A stretch of DNA of 64,000 nt from positions 1,674,001 to 1,738,000 of the forward strand of contig NZ_CP126095.1 in the NCBI RefSeq assembly GCF_030123105.1, given 5' to 3'. The translations under genes and the position numbers were made by a program. Within the stretch, counting starts at the first letter, position 1. Every line of letters starts with the position of its first letter. Of this stretch, positions 1 to 8,621 are shown one piece after another. This DNA comes from Paenibacillus sp. G2S3. GTDB taxonomy: Bacteria > Bacillota > Bacilli > Paenibacillales > Paenibacillaceae. The notes below the pieces were generated by a model. It was not told where the DNA came from. It saw only the letters and a list, made by a program, of their open reading frames with translations, and did no database searches.

Positions 1-2
1 CA

Positions 3-1256
3 ACTCCCCCGATGGGCTGGAATAGCTGGGACTGTTACGGAGCTAGTGTTAATGAAGAAGAGGTAAGAGGCAACGCCGAATATATGGCTACTTATTTGAA
101 GGAGTTTGGCTGGGAATATGTTGTTGTGGATATTCAGTGGTATGAGCCTGGAGCGAACTCTTCGCAATATCGTAACTTTGTACCGCTGGTCATGGACGAG
201 TATTCCAGACTTCAACCAGCGGAGAATCGTTTTCCTTCGGCAAAGGGTGGTAAAGGTTTTGCACCACTTGCTGATTATGTGCATGGATTAGGGTTGAAAT
301 TCGGCATACATATTATGCGTGGAATCCCACGTCAGGCTGTTCATTCGGCCAGTGCCATTCTAGGATCTGAGCAAACCGCACGCGATATCGCTCATCCGAA
401 TTCTATTTGTCCGTGGAATACAGATATGTATGGAGTAGATGCTTCTAAAGAAGGCAGTCAGGCTTACTATGATTCTCTCTTCCAGCTATATGCCAGTTGG
501 GGCGTAGATTATGTAAAAGTAGATGATATTGCCGCTTCCCGTATTTATGGATACCACAAAGAAGAAGTTGCTATGATCCGCAAGGCCATCGACCGCTGCG
601 GTCGCCAAATGGTGCTTAGTCTTTCACCTGGACCTGCTCCGGTAGAAGAGGCTGAACACTTAGCTGAACATGCTAACCTATGGAGAATGACCGACGATTA
701 TTGGGATCATTGGCATTTGCTCCGTGGAATGTTCGAGCGCTGTGAGAAATGGGCTCCCTACGTTCAATCAGGCCATTGGCCGGATTGTGATATGCTGCCG
801 TTAGGTCATCTTGGGATTCGTTCCGTTGATGGCGGGGGAGACCGATTTACAAGGTTTACTCCTGACGAACAGGTTACCATGATGACGCTTTGGACTATTT
901 TCCGTTCCCCTTTAATGTTCGGAGGAGAGCTTAGAGACAATGATGAGTGGACCTTATCTTTGTTAACCAATAAGGAAGTACTTCATCTGCATCGTTTTGG
1001 TAAGGGTGGTAGACATGTAGAGCGGAATGAGGAGTATACGATCTGGACTTCTCAGGATGAACAAGGTAACCATTATGTAGCGTTGTTTAATCTCAGTGAT
1101 AAAGAGTCGACACTTCAGGTATCGTTCCAAAAGCTAAATGTCTCAGTTCCAAAAACGATACGTGATCTATGGCAAAGCCACGACATGGAAGTTACTAATG
1201 AAGGGGTTACTCAGTTTCTTCCACCACATGGTTCTGTATTGTTAAAGCTTATATAA
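3..1256 (+). CDS. GH27 alpha-galactosidase family protein, 5' end cut by window edge
   Basis: Glycoside hydrolase family 27 enzyme, expected to release terminal alpha-linked galactose (or a related sugar such as beta-L-arabinopyranose) by a retaining mechanism. The frame is open to the window edge: codons before the first visible ATG (position 12) read T-P-P, giving the family's conserved N-terminal TPPMGWNSW motif, so the true start lies upstream and this ATG is internal. The nucleophile motif YVKVDD is visible (Asp at codon 171 counted from the position-12 ATG), and the later TDDYWDHW motif (codons 227-234) holds the likely acid/base Asp. The end carries a small beta-sandwich typical of the family. 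No signal peptide can be judged. It sits 11 bp ahead of a GH43 gene with a good RBS between them, so the two are probably one operon. Exact sugar specificity cannot be read from sequence. Confidence 0.9.
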   Translation, partial: TPPMGWNSWDCYGASVNEEEVRGNAEYMATYLKEFGWEYVVVDIQWYEPGANSSQYRNFVPLVMDEYSRLQPAENRFPSAKGGKGFAPLADYVHGLGLKFGIHIMRGIPRQAVHSASAILGSEQTARDIAHPNSICPWNTDMYGVDASKEGSQAYYDSLFQLYASWGVDYVKVDDIAASRIYGYHKEEVAMIRKAIDRCGRQMVLSLSPGPAPVEEAEHLAEHANLWRMTDDYWDHWHLLRGMFERCEKWAPYVQSGHWPDCDMLPLGHLGIRSVDGGGDRFTRFTPDEQVTMMTLWTIFRSPLMFGGELRDNDEWTLSLLTNKEVLHLHRFGKGGRHVERNEEYTIWTSQDEQGNHYVALFNLSDKESTLQVSFQKLNVSVPKTIRDLWQSHDMEVTNEGVTQFLPPHGSVLLKLI

Positions 1257-1267
1257 GGAGAGAGATT

Positions 1268-2227
1268 ATGTATACGAGTAGAGTGTACAACAACCCATTG
1301 GTGGAGCAACGTGCTGATCCATGGGTATATAAACATACGGATGGTTATTACTATTTCACAGCTTCAGTGCCAGAATACGACCGGATCGAAGTTAGAAGAT
1401 CCACAACCATCGAAGGATTAACTACTGCGGAACCGGTTGTAGCATGGCGCAAGTATGAGACGGGGCCGCTTAGTGCTAACATTTGGGCGCCGGAAATTCA
1501 TTACATAGACGGAAAATGGTACATTTACTTTGCCGCAGCACGCACTACGGAGACGACGGATGGTTTGTTCGATCACCGGATGTTTGCGCTTGAGAATGCA
1601 TCTGCCAATCCTTTAGAAGGTACATGGGTAGAAAAAGGTCAAGTGAAGACCGCTTGGGAATCATTCGCTTTGGACGCGACCACGTTTCAGCATAAAGGAA
1701 GACTGTACTATGTATGGGCTCAGAAGGACTTGAACATTGAGGGTAATTCTAATCTGTATATTTCTGAAATGTGCAATCCGTGGACACTCACAGGTCCTCA
1801 GACTATGATTGCTACTCCTGAGTATGACTGGGAAGTTATTGGGTACAAAGTAAACGAAGGTGCAGCAGTACTGAAACGCAATGGTCGTATCTTTATCAGC
1901 TTCTCGGCGAGTGCTACCGACTTCAACTACTGCATGGGACTATTAGTAGCGGATGAAGACAGCGATCTTCTTGATGCAGCTTCATGGACTAAACTACCCT
2001 ATCCTGTATTCCAGACGAATGAAGAAAATGGACAATTCGGTCCAGGTCATAATAGCTTTACAGTCAATGAAAATGGGGAAGATGTGCTCATCTACCACTG
2101 CCGCAATTATAAAGAAATTACTGGCGATCCTCTTTATGATCCAAACCGTCATACTCGTGCACAGGTCTTCCATTGGAATGAAGATGGCACGCCGAATTTT
2201 GGAGTTCCTGTTAAGGATGCGCACTAA
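1268..2227 (+). CDS. GH43 glycosidase (beta-xylosidase / alpha-L-arabinofuranosidase type)
   Basis: Five-bladed beta-propeller glycoside hydrolase of family 43, 319 residues, single domain without a signal peptide, so probably cytoplasmic and acting on imported arabinose- or xylose-containing oligosaccharides. The three acidic residues expected for GH43 are visible: Asp17 in RADPW, Asp136 in FALDATT and Glu197 in VNEGAAV; the WAPEIHY motif is also present. The start has an AAGGAG site 6-11 bp upstream. It follows the GH27 gene by 11 bp and ends at a bidirectional terminator. A close paralogue lies at 52005-52967, with long shared stretches throughout, so one of the two arose by duplication or both were kept for two operons. 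Which sugar it releases is not decidable from sequence. Confidence 0.88.
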   Translation: MYTSRVYNNPLVEQRADPWVYKHTDGYYYFTASVPEYDRIEVRRSTTIEGLTTAEPVVAWRKYETGPLSANIWAPEIHYIDGKWYIYFAAARTTETTDGLFDHRMFALENASANPLEGTWVEKGQVKTAWESFALDATTFQHKGRLYYVWAQKDLNIEGNSNLYISEMCNPWTLTGPQTMIATPEYDWEVIGYKVNEGAAVLKRNGRIFISFSASATDFNYCMGLLVADEDSDLLDAASWTKLPYPVFQTNEENGQFGPGHNSFTVNENGEDVLIYHCRNYKEITGDPLYDPNRHTRAQVFHWNEDGTPNFGVPVKDAH

Positions 2228-2242
2228 AAATAATCCGTACTG

Positions 2243-2299
2243 CAAAAAAAGAGGATTACCCATAAGCCACGTAAATGGCCGCTGGGCAACCCTCTTTTT
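2243..2299. terminator. Bidirectional rho-independent terminator between convergent genes
   Basis: A-rich left flank, long stem with AAAGAGG / CCTCTTT ends and inner ACCCA / TGGGC pairing with two mismatches, then a T run. It lies between the GH43 gene and the convergent secreted-protein gene and can serve both. Confidence 0.75.
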
Positions 2300-2319
2300 C
2301 ATATGTCATGTGTTGCTGC

Positions 2320-2847
2320 TTAAGGTATATATTGTTGCACGATGGAAGTAATTACGCCGTCCTGAATGGTAAGGTGATAAGGGAACTGGCTTAGATCGAA
2401 AATATCCGTTTTATTAAATTGATCGATAAATTGCTGTAAGGTGATCGCTTCGTTCCATTGAATGTCTAAGTCCTCAATATTGCCAGTGTGATCATAAATT
2501 TGCATGGTGACTGTTGCGTTATCCGCGATCGGATAGGTTGTCAGTGTATCAACATCATTAACAACATAATATCCGTCTGGAGCGCCGCCAATTTCTGCTG
2601 CACCTTCTGGGTCTCTTTCGGCAAAGACTCGGTCAGCATCAGCACCCTGATACCAGTTTATTTCATCGGCTGTAATGGAAAGCTTGCCATTCTCGGATTG
2701 AATAGTATGAATATATACCGTCTGTTGCTGAGGCTTGCCACTATCTTGCGCATCCACTCGTGTTCCAACGGTACTAGCAGTAGTAATTAGGGAAAGAAAC
2801 AATAGAACAACAACCGGTAACACATACGCTGACTTTTTCTTAAACAT
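2320..2847 (-). CDS. Secreted protein of unknown function
   Basis: 175 residues that I do not recognise as a named family. The N-terminus is a clear Sec signal peptide: charged MFKKK, then a hydrophobic stretch to about residue 25, with likely cleavage near the Ala-Gln at residues 33-35. The mature part is acidic and appears to be a small alpha/beta domain with YIHTIQ, DEINWYQG and a C-terminal LTIQDGVITSIVQQYIP strand pattern. A strong AAGGGGGAG site precedes the ATG at 2847. It is transcribed alone, divergent from the YhgE/Pip gene and convergent with the GH43 gene. Nothing in the neighbourhood suggests a role. Confidence 0.7.
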   Translation of the reverse strand: MFKKKSAYVLPVVVLLFLSLITTASTVGTRVDAQDSGKPQQQTVYIHTIQSENGKLSITADEINWYQGADADRVFAERDPEGAAEIGGAPDGYYVVNDVDTLTTYPIADNATVTMQIYDHTGNIEDLDIQWNEAITLQQFIDQFNKTDIFDLSQFPYHLTIQDGVITSIVQQYIP

Positions 2848-3082
2848 TAGAAATCTCCCCCTTGAGATATGTAAAAAGGTTGTATATATCTTATTACCCG
2901 CTACGTTTTTTCCTAAACGGGCTATATACTTCTATTACGTTAAACGAGCAGGTTTTGTTGCAATTTTTTAAAAATATTTGTGAAAAACGATGCCGGTTAT
3001 GAATCCACTAAAAATGATAGTAAAAGTTTATCTCCTCGGGCATATTAAAATGTCAAAACATACAGATTAGGGGGAGCAACGA

Positions 3083-5758
3083 ATGGGTGGAATTCTGCGG
3101 ATTTATAGGAACGACTGGCGCAATGTATTTAAGGTTCCTGTGGCCGTGTTCCTAATCGCTGCTTTGGTGGTGTTACCTTCTGTGTATGATTGGTTTAACG
3201 TTGCGGCGGTGTGGGATCCCTACAGTAATACCTCTGGCATTAAGATTGCTGTAACCAGTTTGGATGAAGGGACCACTGTGAAGGATAAGAGCTTCAATAT
3301 CGGCAATGATGTCATGGAAAGTCTTCGGAATAATAAAAGCTTAGGCTGGACCTTCGTAGATGCAGAAGCTGCACACAATGGTGTGAAACGTGGAGACTAC
3401 TATGCGAGTATTGTCATCCCTGCTGATTTCTCCAAAAGAATGACAGGAATCCTGGAAGGCAGGATCGTGAAACCAGAGATTGAATACTCCGTCAATGAGA
3501 AGATAAATGCGATCGCCCCTAAAATCACGGATAAAGGCGCCTCTTCAATCACAACACAGATCAGTGAGAATTTTACAGAAACGATTAGTGAGACGGTATT
3601 TACTGCTTTAAAGGAAATCGATACAAAGTTCCAATCTGAATTACCTATTATACGCAAGGTTGAAAAAGGGTTGTTTAAGTTAGAGGCAAGTCTCCCCGAG
3701 ATTGAAACGGCAGGCCAACGTGTATTGAAAATTGAGGAGCAATGGCCGCAAATTCATGCATCGGCAGAGCGCATCTCTAAGCTGGAGAATAAGCTGCCTG
3801 AGGTTGAGCAGGCGGGTTTGGCTTTAGAAAAAATAGCTGAACATTGGCCTCAAATTGCCAATGCTGCTGATCATTTAGGAGATCTGCAGGATAAGCTGCC
3901 CAAAATTGAACAAGCAGCACAGCTAATCGTTCAACTTGATAAACATTTTGGCGAAGTTGAACAAATCATGGACAAGGCGTCGGAAGGTCTTGCGGGTGCA
4001 AATAAGGTTGTTAACACTGCCCTAACTACGCTCCCTAAAGCAGACAAGATTGCAGCTGCGGGAAATGATTTTGTTCTGGAGCTTCAGCAGTTTTTAGAGA
4101 AGAGTAATGCTGCGTTTGAAGCGGTACCTGCCGTCCTTAAACAAAATATATCCCTGCTGCAAAAAACGCAGAATGCAGTAGTTCAGCTTGCTGAACTGCT
4201 ACAGGGAGAGGATGTTGAGCCGCAAGCGGTGCGCGAGCAACTTGAGTTGGTATCCGCTCAGCTGGTATCGGGAAGTAACGTGATAGACCATACCCTTTCT
4301 TTGTTATCGGCACTGAATACATTCTCACCAGGAACAGTACCCAATGCTGAGATTAGCACCTTGAAGGCTGTAAACAATGCCTTGAGCAGACAGACTTCAT
4401 TGGTAAACTCGTTGGCAGCGGATCTACAAAATGAGGGTCAACCTGATCCAAGTCATGTTAAGCAATTGGGTCTTAAATCTGGCGAAGGGAACGTAGCCAT
4501 TACGAAGCTTATTTCCGAATATGAAACGGCAACGATCCCTGCTATTAAAAATACATTAGAGCAAATATCCACTGCTGCAGAGACTACAGCCACTGCCCTG
4601 GAACAAGTTCCAGATCGTCTATCGGCGCTGGGTACCCTTCTTGAAGAAACCATGGCAGCGATTGAGTTCGGACAATCAAGCTTGGCTAGTCTACAGCAAG
4701 ACTTACCAGCTATTCGTGAAGCGGTACATACAGCAGCTAGCGGTGTCGCAGATAAGACACAGAGCTTTGGTACTTTTGTTCGTGATACACTTCCGCTAAT
4801 TCAGAGCAGCTTGCCTGTTGCAGGAGAAAAGATACAGCAAGCAGCAAATTTCGTCCGTCAGGATCTGCCGGCTGTAGAGGAACGGGTGCATCAGATTTCT
4901 GATCTGATTCGTACAGGTCTCCCCCGTGCGGATAAGGGAGTGGCGGTTGCAGCGGATATGGTGCGAAATGATCTTCCGATACTGGAAGATTCGATTCGTA
5001 AAGCAGCAGCCACCATCCGTCAGATCAAAGATGAAGTGGATCTGGGAGAGATAGCTGACCTGCTCGGAGGGGATATTAAGAGCAAAAGTGATTTTTTGGC
5101 CAATCCGGTAGTATTAAAAGAGAATAAGTTATATCCTATTCCGAATTATGGGTCGGCTATGACTCCTTTTTATGTTGTACTTTCTTTATGGGTCGGCGGT
5201 ACACTTCTTATTTCACTTCTCCGTACGGGGGTGGATACTGAGGGGATGGTGTACAAGCGGTATCAATTGTATTTTGGCCGCCTGCTGACGTTTCTTACGG
5301 TTGGGATTCTGCAAGCGCTGGTGGCTGTACTTGGTAATATCTTTATTCTGAAATGTTATGTGGTGGACAAGGTGTGGTTTGTCCTTTTTGCAGTATTAAT
5401 TAGTATCGTATTCGTGACGATTGTATTTACGCTGGTCTCCGTATTCGGCAACGTTGGGAAGGGGATAGCGATCGTCTTCATGGTGCTTCAATTCTCAAGC
5501 TCTGGCGGTACGTTTCCAATCAGTACAACAGGCCATTTCTTTCAAATGTTGAATCCGTTTATGCCATTTACCTATGCGATTAGTCTGATGCGGGAGGCGG
5601 TAGGGGGAATTCTGCCGGAAGTTGCGATTCGCGATTGTCTTTATTTGATCCTATTCGGTGTAATAGCACTCTTACTGGCGCTTACGCTCAAGAAGCCGCT
5701 GGAGCGTTATATCGAAAAGGCAGCTGAACAAGCCGAAGAATCCAAATTGATTTCTTAA
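3083..5758 (+). CDS. YhgE/Pip-family membrane protein (ABC-2-like, EsaA-like architecture)
   Basis: 891-residue integral membrane protein. The N-terminal IYRNDWRNVFKVPVAV segment and first membrane helix (about residues 20-38) match the YhgE/Pip N-terminal domain, followed by an extracytoplasmic VTSLDEG domain. Residues about 190-640 are a long helical, coiled-coil-like stalk with internal repeats: an LPEIE..WPQI unit about three times, then an unit of about 33 residues with a D/G-LP motif four times. The C-terminus (about 690-880) has roughly five to six membrane helices like an ABC-2 permease. The family includes phage-receptor Pip proteins and the type VII secretion component EsaA; no ESX genes are near, so no secretion role can be assigned. 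RBS GGGGGAG precedes the ATG. It stands alone and ends at a strong terminator. Confidence 0.85.
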   Translation: MGGILRIYRNDWRNVFKVPVAVFLIAALVVLPSVYDWFNVAAVWDPYSNTSGIKIAVTSLDEGTTVKDKSFNIGNDVMESLRNNKSLGWTFVDAEAAHNGVKRGDYYASIVIPADFSKRMTGILEGRIVKPEIEYSVNEKINAIAPKITDKGASSITTQISENFTETISETVFTALKEIDTKFQSELPIIRKVEKGLFKLEASLPEIETAGQRVLKIEEQWPQIHASAERISKLENKLPEVEQAGLALEKIAEHWPQIANAADHLGDLQDKLPKIEQAAQLIVQLDKHFGEVEQIMDKASEGLAGANKVVNTALTTLPKADKIAAAGNDFVLELQQFLEKSNAAFEAVPAVLKQNISLLQKTQNAVVQLAELLQGEDVEPQAVREQLELVSAQLVSGSNVIDHTLSLLSALNTFSPGTVPNAEISTLKAVNNALSRQTSLVNSLAADLQNEGQPDPSHVKQLGLKSGEGNVAITKLISEYETATIPAIKNTLEQISTAAETTATALEQVPDRLSALGTLLEETMAAIEFGQSSLASLQQDLPAIREAVHTAASGVADKTQSFGTFVRDTLPLIQSSLPVAGEKIQQAANFVRQDLPAVEERVHQISDLIRTGLPRADKGVAVAADMVRNDLPILEDSIRKAAATIRQIKDEVDLGEIADLLGGDIKSKSDFLANPVVLKENKLYPIPNYGSAMTPFYVVLSLWVGGTLLISLLRTGVDTEGMVYKRYQLYFGRLLTFLTVGILQALVAVLGNIFILKCYVVDKVWFVLFAVLISIVFVTIVFTLVSVFGNVGKGIAIVFMVLQFSSSGGTFPISTTGHFFQMLNPFMPFTYAISLMREAVGGILPEVAIRDCLYLILFGVIALLLALTLKKPLERYIEKAAEQAEESKLIS

Positions 5759-5759
5759 G

Positions 5760-5816
5760 AAAAAAGAGGTTGTACCTAAGCCAATTGCTGTGGCTTTTGG
5801 TGCAACCTCTTTTAGA
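5760..5816. terminator. Bidirectional rho-independent terminator
   Basis: Near-perfect stem: AAAAGAGGTTGTACC pairs with GGTGCAACCTCTTTT, with an inner AAGCCA / TGGCTT pair and a short loop. It sits exactly between the convergent YhgE/Pip and aldo/keto reductase genes. Confidence 0.85.
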
Positions 5817-6791
5817 TTATCTAGCTGGAGCGAAATCGGCAACTGGCTTTAGAATCTCTTCAATTCTCTCCAAAGTATCTGGGGATAAAACGGCATCAAC
5901 AGCTTTGGCGTTCTCTTCCACCTGTGCTGGCTTACTGGCCCCAATAATTGCAGAACTTACGCCAGGTTGCCGCAGGGTCCAAGCTAATGCTAGTTGCGAC
6001 AGCTTCAAATCAAGACTGTTAGCTAGTTCATCCAGCTGTCCGACCACAGTCAATACATCATCGCGGAAGTAGCTGCGAATGACGCCATTTACCGAATCAT
6101 CAGCTGCGCGGGTTCCTGCCGGAGGCTGTTGTCCAGGTTTGTATTTACCGGTCAGAATACCTTGGGCGAGTGGGGAAAAGACCACTTGTCCGAGGCCCTC
6201 ACGCTGAGATACCTCAAGTACCTCGTCTTCAATGTAACGTTCGAACATGTTATAGATAGGCTGATTGGATATAAGCGGACGAAGATTTAGTCTGCGTGAA
6301 ATACCGGTGGCATCAGAAATTTGAGCTGCGCTCCATTCGCTTACTGCCGAATACAGAATTTTACCTTGTGCAGTTAGGTCGTCCAGCGCGCGCAAGGTTT
6401 CCTCCACAGGCGTCTCTCTGTCGAAGCGATGACAAAAATAAACATCAATATAATCAGTTCCTAAGCGGCGAAGGCTAGCTTCACATTGCTCCATGATGTG
6501 CTTGCGAGACAAACCACGATTATTCACATCATCTCCCATGGGGAAGAACACCTTTGTACTGAGCACATAAGATGATCTTTCATAGGAGCGAAGAGCAGCG
6601 CCCATTGCCTTTTCACCTTCACCACGGTTATAGGCATTAGCGGTATCAAAGAAATTGATACCGCATTCAAAAGCTTTGCTAATGCAGGCGTCTGCTGCCT
6701 TTTGCTCTGCTGCTGTTCCATATGTAAGCCAGCTGCCTAAGCCAATTTCACTGATTTTTAGTCCTGAATTGCCTAGTCTTCTGTATTTCAT
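5817..6791 (-). CDS. Aldo/keto reductase
   Basis: NADPH-dependent (beta/alpha)8-barrel oxidoreductase of the aldo/keto reductase superfamily, close in style to the YccK/Tas/Kv-beta branch (IDVYFCHRFDRETPVEET...ALDDL and the late GASKPAQVEENAKA cofactor loop). The catalytic Asp is in FFDTANAYN, with Tyr in the same segment, followed by the expected Lys in LSTKVF and His in YFCHRFD. The start is taken at the MKYRRLGNSGLKISEIGLG methionine (324 residues) because AAGGAGGG lies just before it; the longer frame to 6848 would cross the palindrome at 6844-6862. Substrate unknown. It is divergent from the SGNH hydrolase gene. Confidence 0.88.
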   Translation of the reverse strand: MKYRRLGNSGLKISEIGLGSWLTYGTAAEQKAADACISKAFECGINFFDTANAYNRGEGEKAMGAALRSYERSSYVLSTKVFFPMGDDVNNRGLSRKHIMEQCEASLRRLGTDYIDVYFCHRFDRETPVEETLRALDDLTAQGKILYSAVSEWSAAQISDATGISRRLNLRPLISNQPIYNMFERYIEDEVLEVSQREGLGQVVFSPLAQGILTGKYKPGQQPPAGTRAADDSVNGVIRSYFRDDVLTVVGQLDELANSLDLKLSQLALAWTLRQPGVSSAIIGASKPAQVEENAKAVDAVLSPDTLERIEEILKPVADFAPAR

Positions 6792-6843
6792 AATTATCTT
6801 CCCTCCTTGAGTTGTATATGTTAACTTTACTTGTATCCTATGG

Positions 6844-6862
6844 AACATTCAACTTGAATGTT
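6844..6862. promoter_or_regulatory. Perfect 9-bp-arm palindrome between divergent genes
   Basis: AACATTCAACTTGAATGTT: arms AACATTCAA and TTGAATGTT around one central C, in the 109-bp space between the aldo/keto reductase (-) and SGNH hydrolase (+) starts. The symmetry and position are typical of a dimeric repressor operator controlling both directions. No regulator gene is adjacent. Confidence 0.5.
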
Positions 6863-6900
6863 TCATGTAAAAGACGAGATCAAGGAGATGAATCGTAGTA

Positions 6901-7569
6901 ATGACTATTCCAACTTCTAAAGCTAAGAAAGTGATTTTGTTTCAAGGTGACTCTATTACGGATGGAAACCGTGGTCGTGATGAAGATCCCAATCATATTC
7001 TGGGACATAGCTATGCATATATCATTGGTGGCAAGCTAGGAAATGAAAGGGCGGAGCAGAATCTAGTATTTTATAACCGTGGAATTAGTGGGGATCGGAT
7101 CTCCGATTTATATGCACGCTGGAATGAGGATGCGATTTATCTTCAGCCGAATATTATCAGTATTTTGATTGGTGTTAATGATCTTTGGAGAACAATGAAG
7201 GGGGAACCAAGTGGTGTAACGGACCGTTTTGAACGTGCGTACCGTCACGTGCTTGAAGAAACTGGGGAAGTACTTCCGCAAACGAAGCTGGTCTTGTGTG
7301 AGCCTTTTATTCTAAATACCGGAGCTCCGGCAGAACAATGGGACGAATGGAAAGAGCGGATTACTCATTATCAGGGTGTTGTTAAGCAGCTTGCGGAGGA
7401 ATTTAATGCTGTGTTTGTTCCTTTACAGGAAGCATTCGAAGCAGCTGCTCGTAGAACAGATGCAACCTACTGGCTGTGGGATGGCGTTCACCCGACAGCA
7501 GCTGGGCATGATCTGATTGCCGGGGAGTGGCTGAAGATCGTAGAGAAAAGCGGTCTTTTAAACGACTAG
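6901..7569 (+). CDS. SGNH/GDSL-family hydrolase (carbohydrate acetylesterase-like)
   Basis: 222-residue SGNH hydrolase, probably removing O-acetyl groups from sugars or oligosaccharides. Block I is FQGDSITDG with the nucleophile Ser, block III is GVNDLW with the oxyanion Asn, and block V is WDGVHPTAAGH with the catalytic Asp and His. There is no signal peptide, so it is cytoplasmic. The AAGGAG site ends 13 bp before the ATG at 6901, a little long; a closer ATG at 6888 is out of frame. It stands alone, divergent from the aldo/keto reductase and convergent with the DeoR regulator. Similar enzymes often accompany pectin, xylan or exopolysaccharide degradation, which fits the surroundings, but no direct link is visible. 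Confidence 0.82.
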   Translation: MTIPTSKAKKVILFQGDSITDGNRGRDEDPNHILGHSYAYIIGGKLGNERAEQNLVFYNRGISGDRISDLYARWNEDAIYLQPNIISILIGVNDLWRTMKGEPSGVTDRFERAYRHVLEETGEVLPQTKLVLCEPFILNTGAPAEQWDEWKERITHYQGVVKQLAEEFNAVFVPLQEAFEAAARRTDATYWLWDGVHPTAAGHDLIAGEWLKIVEKSGLLND

Positions 7570-7612
7570 TGAAATAAGGGTTTCACCCTATCTTAATCTA
7601 TGTACCTACTGA

Positions 7613-8383
7613 TTACTCAGCGGGTGCATAGATTAGAGATACATGATAATTATTCAGAAACTCGATCCATTCCTCAGAAGGCTTCTCGTCTGTAACGATA
7701 TAATCCACTCTATCGAAACTAAATAATTTAATGAACGCAGTTCTGTCGAACTTAGAGTGATCTGCGAGCAGAACTACTTTATTCGCCTGCTGTTGCATAA
7801 GAATCTTTAGTTCACTTTCTTCTTCATTCGAATCGCTGAGCCCACCAGTCATAGACAACGCTTTACAGCTGAATATGGCTACGTCCACATTATATTTTTG
7901 AATAGTCTGCGAGGCGGTATGTCCAACGAAGGAACTAGTCTCGGGCCCTAGTATACCACCAGTGGAGATTAGCTTTTGCCCGGAGTGTTGAAATTCGGAT
8001 AATACAACCAAAGAATTCGTAATAATCGTCAGATTGTTTTTCTCCTCTATAATTCTCCGTAAAGCCTCAAAAACTGTTGAACTTGTATCCGTCACCAAAC
8101 TGTCCCCATCATTAATTAATTGGAGAACATGATCAGCTATCGTACGTTTGGCCTCTATATTTACCTGATGTCTACTCACATAGGGAGGGTCCTCATTCGT
8201 GTGGGCATTAAGGATTGCCCCGCCATAATTTTTCTTGGCAAGTCCTTCCTTGTCAAGTTTATCCAGATCCCGCCGAATGGTCTCTTCCGAGACATTGAAT
8301 TGTTGCGCCAGCTGAGCGACATGGACTTTCTTTTGTCTATACAGCTCATTAATGATTAGATCCCGCCGTTCAAATGCTTTCAT
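7613..8383 (-). CDS. DeoR-family transcriptional regulator, likely of the fucose operon
   Basis: 256-residue DeoR-family repressor. The N-terminus is a DeoR winged helix (RRDLIINELYRQKKVHVAQLA, then VSEETIRRDLDKL) and the C-terminus is the DeoR sugar-phosphate sensor domain (about residues 75-235, with DTSSTVFEA and LLADHSKFD motifs) resembling phosphosugar isomerases. The start is set at the MKAFERRD methionine (8383) because AGAGGTGA precedes it; an ATG pair 24 bp upstream is possible. It is divergent from fucI, and a long palindrome lies between them, so it most likely represses the fucose genes and responds to a fucose-pathway phosphosugar (inference). Confidence 0.88.
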   Translation of the reverse strand: MKAFERRDLIINELYRQKKVHVAQLAQQFNVSEETIRRDLDKLDKEGLAKKNYGGAILNAHTNEDPPYVSRHQVNIEAKRTIADHVLQLINDGDSLVTDTSSTVFEALRRIIEEKNNLTIITNSLVVLSEFQHSGQKLISTGGILGPETSSFVGHTASQTIQKYNVDVAIFSCKALSMTGGLSDSNEEESELKILMQQQANKVVLLADHSKFDRTAFIKLFSFDRVDYIVTDEKPSEEWIEFLNNYHVSLIYAPAE

Positions 8384-8491
8384 CCGTTCACTCACCTCTA
8401 TCATCATCTACTTCCTAGTGTACTACATTGTTGTATAAATCAAAGAAATAACCTCATATTCACATAATACCACAGTATAATAATATTAATA

Positions 8492-8553
8492 CCACATAAA
8501 ACCACATAATTTATCTATAAATATGTTGTTTTATGTTGACTAAAGCGTTTCCA
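8492..8553. promoter_or_regulatory. Large palindromic operator (8492-8538) plus weak cre-like site (8540-8553) before fucI
   Basis: Left arm CCACATAAAACCACATA (8492-8508) and right arm TATGTTGTTTTATGTTG (8522-8538) are inverted repeats matching at 15 of 17 positions, with a 13-bp spacer. Each arm holds two copies of a CCACATA-like unit 10 bp apart, and a further CACATAATACCACAG copy lies at 8461-8475. This repeated half-site layout suits a DeoR-family tetramer. Directly after it, 8540-8553 resembles a catabolite-response element with three mismatches to TGWAANCGNTNWCA. Confidence 0.6.
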
Positions 8554-8621
8554 TATTTTATGATGAAGGAGAAATAGGTCCATTACCGATGATACTAAGA
8601 TGATCTTGAGGAGGAACAGCA

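Noticed and set aside
12..1256. Taking the ATG at position 12 as the GH27 start
   Set aside because: In-frame codons before it encode the conserved T-P-P of the family's N-terminal motif, so the gene begins outside the window.
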